Source of the DNA: Anaerolineae bacterium
GTDB taxonomy: Bacteria; Chloroflexota; Anaerolineae; Aggregatilineales; Phototrophicaceae
Reading direction: 5' to 3'
Assembly: GCA_022825675.1 (NCBI GenBank)
Contig: JAJDWK010000016.1
Location: 1-64,000, forward strand
DNA length: 64,000 bases
Shown: positions 58,189 through 64,000 of the stretch, piece by piece
How the letters are laid out: each line of letters starts with the position of its first letter
Numbering within the stretch: the first letter of the stretch is position 1
Position numbers and translations under genes: made by a program
Notes under the pieces: model-generated
What the model was told of the DNA's origin: nothing
Databases searched by the model: none
Seen by the model: the letters and a program-made list of their open reading frames with translations, nothing else

Positions 58189-58217
58189 TTGCCCTCCCGC
58201 ACCCTGCGCTCTATAAT
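58189..58217 (+). promoter_or_regulatory. Promoter of the sugar ABC transporter operon
   Basis: TTGCCC (58189-58194), a 17-base spacer and a perfect TATAAT (58212-58217). The leader to the ATG at 58321 is about 95 bases and pyrimidine-rich on this strand. Confidence 0.65.
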
Positions 58218-58320
58218 CCCAATCAACAGCACCCATCACCCGTCCCCAAGCCCATTACGGAGGCGCGTATTGACACCTTCCCCACCTCGTATACCCCCTA
58301 TCAGAAAAAGAGGAAATCTC

Positions 58321-59604
58321 ATGAAGAAAATGCTGCTTCTCACTCTCATCACCTTGCTGGCGCTGCCCTTCGGCGCGCTGGCGCAGGACATGCCCCACGC
58401 TGGCGTCGAAATTGTCGCCACTTACATGCAGTCGGGCACATACGATGTCGGCGCGGAAAATATCGAAGCCGACTTTGAAGCCGCTACCGGCATTGAGCTG
58501 GAGCTTGTCGCCTCCCCCTGGGCGGTGCTGAACCAAAACCACATCACCGACTTGACCACAGGCACCGGCGAATTTGATGTCATGTCCGGCGAATTTTGGA
58601 TCGCCAGCGTCTACGACAAGATGCTGCCGCTGGATGAACTGGTCGAGCGCGATAACTTCGGCGGCGACTACATCCCCACCATTTGGCAGCCTGGTCCCTC
58701 CGGCTATTTTGATGGGCATCGCATCGGCATCCCCTACAGCGCCGACGCCTATGGCATCGTCTATCGCACCGACATCTTCGAAGAAGCCGGCTTGACGGCG
58801 GATTGGGAAACCTGGGACGACTACCTCGCCACCATGGACAAGCTCGCCATGCACCTCGAAGGCAGCGATGTCGCGCCGAGCGTCTTCGCCTGGGGCGCGG
58901 CGGAGCAGACGCCGTCCATTTTCCTCGGCATGTACGATGGCTATCTGGTTGATGCCGACGGCAATTACGCGCTGGAAGAAGAGAGCGCCCTTGCCGCTTT
59001 GCAGCAGATGGTGAGCCTGCTGGACTACAACCCCGAAGGCGCGGCTGGCTTGAGCATTGACGAAGCCAATTCTGTATTCTTGACCGGCAACGCCGCCACA
59101 ATGATTTGCTGGGTCAGCTTTGTGCGCGCGGCGGCGCAGAACCCGGACGCCTCGCTGGTAGTGGACAATTGGGCGGTAGCGCCCTTCCCCGGTCCTGGCT
59201 TCCCCTTCCTCTCGGCGTGGAACCTCTTCATCTCCGAATACAGTGAGAATCCCGAAGCCGCTTGGGAGTGGGTGAAGTATTACATCAATGGCGAGCAGGC
59301 GACACAGCGCTTCGTCGAGCTTGGCGTGGGTTCGCCCTACCTCAGCACCTATGAAGACCCGGACTTGGTAGACGCCTACAGCCACGATTTCCCCGGCATG
59401 GTGCATAATTTGAGCCGGGCGCAATCCGTTCCTTGGGTCTTCGAAGCCTTCGAGATCTTCTTCCGCAATACAAGCGAGTTGGTCATTGGCTCTATCAGCG
59501 CGGAAGAAGCGCTGGCGAATACCCTGGCGAGCTGGGCGGAAGTAACTGTGCCGCCAGCGCTGGTGCAATCAGCCGCGGCGCAAGGGCAGCAGCAGGATAT
59601 GTAA
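58321..59604 (+). CDS. Sugar ABC transporter substrate-binding protein
   Basis: A 427-residue extracellular binding protein of the MalE/UgpB type (SBP family 1). The signal peptide is 1-21 (LLLTLITLLALPFGALAQD). EIVATYMQSGTY, the FDVMSGEFWIASVYDKMLPLDELVE region, GIPYSADAYGIVYRTDIFEEAGL and NAATMICWVSFVRAA followed by FLSAWNLFISEYSENPEAAWEWVKYY are characteristic. It feeds the two permeases downstream. The ligand is likely an oligosaccharide or a polyol; not known. AAAGAGGAAA precedes the ATG. Confidence 0.92.
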   Translation: MKKMLLLTLITLLALPFGALAQDMPHAGVEIVATYMQSGTYDVGAENIEADFEAATGIELELVASPWAVLNQNHITDLTTGTGEFDVMSGEFWIASVYDKMLPLDELVERDNFGGDYIPTIWQPGPSGYFDGHRIGIPYSADAYGIVYRTDIFEEAGLTADWETWDDYLATMDKLAMHLEGSDVAPSVFAWGAAEQTPSIFLGMYDGYLVDADGNYALEEESALAALQQMVSLLDYNPEGAAGLSIDEANSVFLTGNAATMICWVSFVRAAAQNPDASLVVDNWAVAPFPGPGFPFLSAWNLFISEYSENPEAAWEWVKYYINGEQATQRFVELGVGSPYLSTYEDPDLVDAYSHDFPGMVHNLSRAQSVPWVFEAFEIFFRNTSELVIGSISAEEALANTLASWAEVTVPPALVQSAAAQGQQQDM

Positions 59605-59645
59605 CCGGCGCTTGAGCCGCCATAGCTGTATTTCGCTGAGCGCTG

Positions 59646-60542
59646 ATGACGATAAAGAAGCGGGCTACCTGGCACAAGCGCCATGATTTGCCTTGGCTGC
59701 TGGTGTTTGTGCTGCCCGCTTTTCTTATTGTTGTCGCCGTACAGTTTTACCCGCTGGCATATTCGGCGCTGCTATCGGTACAAGAGTGGTCGCTGACAGA
59801 ATCGCAAGCGCCGCAGGGTTTCGTCGGCTGGGACAATTTCGCGCGTGAACTGGGCGATTCGACCTTTCAGCGTTCGGTGCGCAACAGCATTGTCATCACT
59901 GGCGGGGCGGTCATCCTGGAGATGTTCCTGGGTGTCTGCCTCGCATATTTGACCATGGGCTCAAGCTGGCGCATGCGGGCGGTACGCACTTTGCTGATTT
60001 TGCCCATGGTCATCGCGCCCGTTGCCGCCGGGACCTTGTGGCGCATTCTGCTCAACTCCCGCGCCGGGCTGGTCAACCACCTTTTGGGCTTCATCGGCAT
60101 CAAAGGTCCGGAGTGGCTGGCTTCGCCGGATTGGGCGGTTGTCGCCGTCATCCTGTTGGATACTTGGCAATGGACGCCCTTTGTGTTGCTGGTCGCCGGT
60201 GCCGCCATCGCCAGCATCCCGGAAGATCTGCTTGAAGTCGCGGCTATTGATGGCGCATCGCGCTGGCAGGTCTTCCTGTATGTTGAACTGCCGCTGCTGA
60301 TGCCGCTGCTGCTGCTGACGCTGGTATTCCGCACGCTTGAGTCGCTGCTTTCGCTGGATTCCATCTATTCGCTCACCTTCGGCGGACCCGGTTTCAGCAC
60401 CTATACCATGACCTTCTACATCTATACGCAGGGCTTGCGCAATTTCAATTTTGGCGCGGCCGCCGCCTCTTCCTGGATGTTTATGGTCTTCGCCAGCATT
60501 TGCATTTGGCTCGTATTTTGGTTCCAACGCCGTGAGCGCTAG
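59646..60542 (+). CDS. Sugar ABC transporter permease (MalF/UgpA type)
   Basis: A 298-residue inner-membrane permease with six hydrophobic helices. The EAA loop reads EVAAIDGASRWQVFLYVELPLLMPLL, the contact site for the ATPase. The N-terminal helix is at about 15-37. It is the first of two permeases behind the binding protein. Confidence 0.93.
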   Translation: MTIKKRATWHKRHDLPWLLVFVLPAFLIVVAVQFYPLAYSALLSVQEWSLTESQAPQGFVGWDNFARELGDSTFQRSVRNSIVITGGAVILEMFLGVCLAYLTMGSSWRMRAVRTLLILPMVIAPVAAGTLWRILLNSRAGLVNHLLGFIGIKGPEWLASPDWAVVAVILLDTWQWTPFVLLVAGAAIASIPEDLLEVAAIDGASRWQVFLYVELPLLMPLLLLTLVFRTLESLLSLDSIYSLTFGGPGFSTYTMTFYIYTQGLRNFNFGAAAASSWMFMVFASICIWLVFWFQRRER

Positions 60543-60564
60543 CAGCTTCTGCCGCGAGTGATGT

Positions 60565-61413
60565 ATGCGCAATAAGACTTCCGCAAAAATTTTCCTTCTC
60601 AAACTCCTGCACGGGCTGATTCTGTCTGTGGCTTGCCTGGTTGTTTTGATTCCGCTGATATATTTGATAATCAACAGCGTCAAGCTGCCGCGAGAATTCT
60701 TGACCGTGCCGCCCACAATCTTGCCCAGCGAGGTGACTTTTCAGCATTATCAAGAGTTGATTGATGACGCCAAAACCATCCGCTATTTCCGCAACAGCCT
60801 GACGGTGAGTTTTTGGACAACAGCGATCACCATCGTTTCGGGCACTTTGGCTGCGTATGGCTTGGCGCGTATGAAGCTGGCGGCGAGACTTCTGGCGGGC
60901 ATCACCTTCATTTTCCTTTTCATCCGCTTTTATCCGCGCGTTACCACCGTGATTCCCTTCTTCCTCGTCATGCGCCAGTTGGATTTGCTGGATACCGTGT
61001 GGGCGATCATCATCGGGCATCTTGGCATCACCATTCCTTTTGTTACCTGGCTGATGCTGGTGGTATTCCAAGACCTGCCACAAGAAATTGAAGAAGCGGC
61101 TATTGTCGATGGTTCCAGTGTCTGGCAGCGCTTTTGGCGGGTGGTCTTGCCCATCGTCATGCCCAGCGTCTCGGCAGCAGCCATATTAACCGCCTTCTTG
61201 TCTTGGAACGAATTCCTCATCGCTTCAAGCGTAGCCCGGCGCAAAGCCAGCGTCTTGTCCATCGCTGTCGCCAGCTTTGTCAGCGACAAAGGCATTCAAT
61301 GGGGACCGATGGCTGCCATGAGCGTGGTGATGATACTGCCTATGATAATTTTCGCGCTCTTCGCCCAGAAATATCTGATACGCGGCATCACCTTCGGCGC
61401 AGTCAAAGGCTGA
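60565..61413 (+). CDS. Sugar ABC transporter permease (MalG/UgpE type)
   Basis: A 282-residue permease with six helices and the EAA loop EIEEAAIVDGSSVWQRFWRVVLPIVMPS. The RKTSAKIFLLK basic start and PREFLTVPPTILPSEVTFQHYQELI periplasmic segment are typical of the MalG side. No ATPase gene follows; a shared MsiK-type ATPase elsewhere is the usual solution. Confidence 0.93.
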   Translation: MRNKTSAKIFLLKLLHGLILSVACLVVLIPLIYLIINSVKLPREFLTVPPTILPSEVTFQHYQELIDDAKTIRYFRNSLTVSFWTTAITIVSGTLAAYGLARMKLAARLLAGITFIFLFIRFYPRVTTVIPFFLVMRQLDLLDTVWAIIIGHLGITIPFVTWLMLVVFQDLPQEIEEAAIVDGSSVWQRFWRVVLPIVMPSVSAAAILTAFLSWNEFLIASSVARRKASVLSIAVASFVSDKGIQWGPMAAMSVVMILPMIIFALFAQKYLIRGITFGAVKG

Positions 61414-61564
61414 CGCGGCGGATTTCTCCGCGCTCCATCTCGCCTCATTCACTTACTACCACGGCTCTTTTGGCTTGGACTCCTGCGCTGATTCGCCATT
61501 GCCAAAGTTCATCAAATTGAGAAAACTAAAGCGCAAGCCAGCAAACTGCTACAGGAGAGAGATT

Positions 61565-62140
61565 TTGGATCGAGAACAAGCCTACAACATCGTCTGCGAA
61601 TTCGTGCAATCCCGCTCCCTGCGCAAGCACATGCTCGCCGTCGAATTCGCCATGCGCGCCTACGCCGAGCATTACGGCGAAGACGCGGATTCCTGGGGAC
61701 TTGTCGGCTTGCTGCACGACTTTGACTGGGAAATCCACCCCTCGCTTGAGCAGCACCCCATGCACGGCGCGCCCATCCTGCGCGAGCGCGGGCTGGACGA
61801 AGAAGACATCCGCACCATCCTCAGCCACGGTCCCCTCGCCGCCGATGACCGCATTACCCTGCGTGACAAGGCGCTCTATGCCGTGGACGAGCTGACCGGC
61901 TTGATTACCGCTGTCGCTCTCGTGCGCCCCAGCAAGGACATCCGCGATGTCAAAGCGCGCAGCATCCGCAAAAAATGGAAGGACAAAGCCTTTGCCGCCG
62001 GGGTCAACCGCCAGGATGTCATTGACGGCTGCGCCGCGCTGGGCGTTGATGTCTGGCAATTTCATGTGCCGCTGGTCTTGAAGGCGATGCAAGAGCACGC
62101 CGCCGAGCTCGGGCTCGACGGCGTGAAGGCGGGCGCTTAG
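61565..62140 (+). CDS. HD-domain hydrolase
   Basis: A 191-residue protein of the HD superfamily. SRSLRKHMLAVEFAMRAYAEHYGED holds the first metal His, GLLHDFDWEIHPSLEQHP has the His-Asp pair and the next His, and DELTGLITAVALVRPSK follows. Such small HD proteins act as phosphohydrolases on nucleotides or second messengers; substrate unknown. TTG at 61565 is chosen as start because ACAGGAGAGA lies directly upstream. It is separated from the ABC operon by about 150 bases and may be co-transcribed. Confidence 0.85.
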   Translation: MDREQAYNIVCEFVQSRSLRKHMLAVEFAMRAYAEHYGEDADSWGLVGLLHDFDWEIHPSLEQHPMHGAPILRERGLDEEDIRTILSHGPLAADDRITLRDKALYAVDELTGLITAVALVRPSKDIRDVKARSIRKKWKDKAFAAGVNRQDVIDGCAALGVDVWQFHVPLVLKAMQEHAAELGLDGVKAGA

Positions 62141-62143
62141 CCC

Positions 62144-63316
62144 CTAATAGCGTACTTGCACCGGCGTACCCTTAGCCGCGAAGTTCCAGAACCATTGGGC
62201 GTCTGCATTTGTGAGGTTGACGCAGCCGTGGCTCATCGGCGTGCCGAAATTGTTATGCCACCAGGTACCATGGATTGCGTAATCGCCTACAAAATACATC
62301 GCCCACTCGACATTGTCCAAGCTGTAGCCGGGACCGCTCATCGTCTGTGAGCGCAGCTTGAGATAGATCTCGTAATCGCCCAGCACGGTCGGCGTCACTT
62401 TTTTGCCGCTGGACATCAGCGCGCGCTTCATCAATACGCCATTTTCATAGGCATAAATCGACTGCCGGTTGAGCTCGATAACGATCTCTCTGCCCACGCC
62501 AACCCGCGGTCCCGGATGATGGTTGGTCGTATAAAACAGCTTGAAATTGGAATCGTCCGGCAGATAGCTCAACAGCTCTTGGAAGCTGGGAACCTGCAGC
62601 ACTTGCCCGGGGTGCAGGACATAAGGCGCGCTGATTTGGTTGAATTTTGCGAGCACGGTCCAGTCGATGTTGAGCTGCACGCCTAGCTCTGTAAGCGAAT
62701 CGCCCCGGCGCACGATATACTGGCCGCGCGCATGGCCCGCACCGGTGTGCTGGGATGGCGGCGCAGCATGGGCTTGGGCGGCGGGCGCTTGCACCGCTGC
62801 GGGCGGTGCCGCTTCCGCTGCCGGCGGCGCTTCTGCCGCTGCTGGCTGGGCGACTGGCGCTGGCTCTGGCTGCGCGCTGCTGATGCGCAAAACATTGCCA
62901 GAATGGATGAAACGCGGGTCTTCGATGCCATTTACTTGCATCAAAATATCCACGGGAATGCCATAATTGCGGGCGATGCTAAACAAAGTTTCGCCCCGCC
63001 GCACGATATGCGTTTTGCCCGAGACCGTGGACACTGGCGCGGAGGCAGCCGCTGCTGGCGAGGGCGCTGCTGCCGCTGGCGGCACCGCTGATGAAGCGGG
63101 CAGCTGCAGCTCTTGCCAAGAGTAGAGCAGGTTGATGTTGCTAATCCCGTTGAGCGCGACAAGCTCGCTAAGCGCCACACCATAACGCTGGGCGATTTTC
63201 GCCAGGGTTTCGCCCGGCGAAACGATATGTACAACGCCGCTTAGCTGCTGCGCTTGCGCGCCAACTGCAAGAAACAACACAAGTACAGTGATTAGAATCT
63301 GGCATCGTTTTCGCAT
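62144..63316 (-). CDS. L,D-transpeptidase with three LysM domains
   Basis: A 390-residue exported wall enzyme. A signal peptide (1-22) precedes LysM 1 (VHIVSPGETLAKIAQRYGV), LysM 2 (THIVRRGETLFSIARNYGI), an Ala/Pro-rich linker and LysM 3 (QYIVRRGDSLTELGVQLNI). The C-terminal YkuD catalytic domain has YAIHGTWWHNNFGTPMSHGCVNLTNADAQWF with the catalytic Cys in SHGCV. It forms 3-3 cross-links or similar bonds in peptidoglycan. ATG at 63316 was taken as start because the basic residues and signal peptide follow it. It is convergent with the HD gene (three-base gap). Confidence 0.93.
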   Translation of the reverse strand: MRKRCQILITVLVLFLAVGAQAQQLSGVVHIVSPGETLAKIAQRYGVALSELVALNGISNINLLYSWQELQLPASSAVPPAAAAPSPAAAASAPVSTVSGKTHIVRRGETLFSIARNYGIPVDILMQVNGIEDPRFIHSGNVLRISSAQPEPAPVAQPAAAEAPPAAEAAPPAAVQAPAAQAHAAPPSQHTGAGHARGQYIVRRGDSLTELGVQLNIDWTVLAKFNQISAPYVLHPGQVLQVPSFQELLSYLPDDSNFKLFYTTNHHPGPRVGVGREIVIELNRQSIYAYENGVLMKRALMSSGKKVTPTVLGDYEIYLKLRSQTMSGPGYSLDNVEWAMYFVGDYAIHGTWWHNNFGTPMSHGCVNLTNADAQWFWNFAAKGTPVQVRY

Positions 63317-63617
63317 AATCCGCCCCCGCTGCCTCAATAATGTGCCGCCACAATATCACAGCGTTTATGCGCCATTCAAACGCGCCATTTTTAATTGCAA
63401 GGGACAAAATTGGGCTGTAAAATTGCCAGTAACTTGGCTGAAACCTAGGCAGGGCTTGACTTTGCGGGGGCGGCGGCGAATGCGCTGCTCCATTGCCGAC
63501 AGTGAAACGGCGGTGAATAGCGTATAGCGAGCGTTGCCTGATCGTGTGGCAAGCGTGTGGAGAATCCGCTACACTTCTTGGCATCGGAGTGTTGCCCGGA
63601 AGCATGGAGGACGCATA

Positions 63618-64000
63618 ATGTCCCTAGCAAGCGAGAAACTGAGAATTGTATGCGCGGCTTCTTTATGCGCTTTGGCGCTGATGCTCGGCGCAGTAACTCC
63701 CGCGCTGGGGCAGGCTGCCAGCAGAATCTTGCTGCCCGGTGGCGCGCTCTCGGATACAATGACCGCGGAAAAGCCCGCGGCAACATTTGCATTTGACGCC
63801 GGCGCCAACTCGCTGGCGAGCCTTTTCCTCAATACTGCGCGAGGCGCCGCCTTGAGCATGCTGGTCAGCGATATCAATGGCGAGCTGCTCGCGCAGGCTT
63901 CCGCGAGCGGCGAGCCCGCTGCGGCTGCGCTGGACAATGTGCCGCTTGTGGCTGGCGGACGGTATTTTGTTTTTGTTTCCTATGCGCCGGGCGCGCCCGC
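63618..64000 (+). CDS. Exported protein, 3' end beyond the window
   Basis: An open frame of at least 127 codons running off the right edge. The ATG follows GGAGGACG. Residues 1-32 form a signal peptide (basic start, LCALALMLGAV, cleavage near ALGQA). The visible mature part (LPGGALSDTMTAEKPAATFAF; GGRYFVFVSY) resembles an N-terminal beta-sandwich of pre-peptidase or repeat-containing surface proteins. Nothing more can be said without the rest. The 280-base gap before it shows a TACACT -10-like box at 63571-63576. Confidence 0.7.
   Translation, partial: MSLASEKLRIVCAASLCALALMLGAVTPALGQAASRILLPGGALSDTMTAEKPAATFAFDAGANSLASLFLNTARGAALSMLVSDINGELLAQASASGEPAAAALDNVPLVAGGRYFVFVSYAPGAP

Noticed and set aside
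58142..58320. Pyrimidine-rich leader before the sugar transporter considered as a structured RNA or repeat
   Set aside because: No stable complementary arms were found; a good promoter explains the region.

Overview
The window is a GC-rich bacterial chromosome segment, very densely coded, with many ATGA-type overlaps and several GTG/TTG starts. The gene set fits a Chloroflexota bacterium, probably Anaerolineae-like: coenzyme F420 biosynthesis, a Rex redox regulator, a fused YqeC-MocA protein, a LysM L,D-transpeptidase, tandem SodA-type dismutases and sugar ABC transporters. This assignment is inferred from gene content, not from a marker-gene phylogeny.

Region 1 (about 0.36-26.2 kb, all on the plus strand) is a purine/nucleobase catabolism block. 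It carries folD, an 8-oxoguanine deaminase-like amidohydrolase, adenine deaminase, ygeY, ygeW, carbamate kinase, two fold-type-II PLP enzymes, ssnA, a xanthine dehydrogenase-type molybdenum hydroxylase (FAD and 2Fe-2S parts fused, Mo subunit separate) and the cofactor protein YqeC. This is a Chloroflexota version of the E. coli yge/ssnA/xdhD locus. A coenzyme F420 cassette (F420:NADPH reductase, cofE, FbiB-like nitroreductase, cofD, cofC, an LLM oxidoreductase) sits inside it. Between the two hydroxylase genes lies an unrecognised 584-residue protein whose C-terminal half carries nucleoside phosphorylase-like motifs. It is the best candidate here for something undescribed. Copies of one inverted-repeat element lie at the two ends of the block (about 1-249 and 24562-24736).

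Region 2 (26.2-35.4 kb) holds a double-RCK potassium channel (minus strand), purine nucleoside phosphorylase, a membrane protein, fabF-fabH (minus), an NDUFA9-like SDR, a GNAT acetyltransferase and proC.

Region 3 (35.4-48.97 kb) is housekeeping: the F1 part of ATP synthase (atpA-G-D-C, with no F0 or delta genes), mreB, rex, a GbsR/MarR regulator, tRNA-Leu(UAG), tig-clpP-clpX, an MBL-fold hydrolase, obg and nadD. Two near-identical Rex-type operators are visible. One covers the -35 box of the atpA promoter and one lies upstream of rex itself, suggesting NADH/NAD+ control of ATP synthase.

Region 4 (48.97-64 kb) is accessory: a double-domain solute-binding protein, two DMT exporters, tandem superoxide dismutases (one cytosolic, one with a Tat-like signal), a class II fumarase, an AT-richer restriction-modification pair (HEAT-repeat methyltransferase plus CfrBI-like nuclease) that looks horizontally acquired, a sugar ABC transporter without its ATPase, an HD-domain protein, an L,D-transpeptidase and a truncated exported protein at the right edge. 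No rRNA, CRISPR array, integrase or transposase gene was seen.
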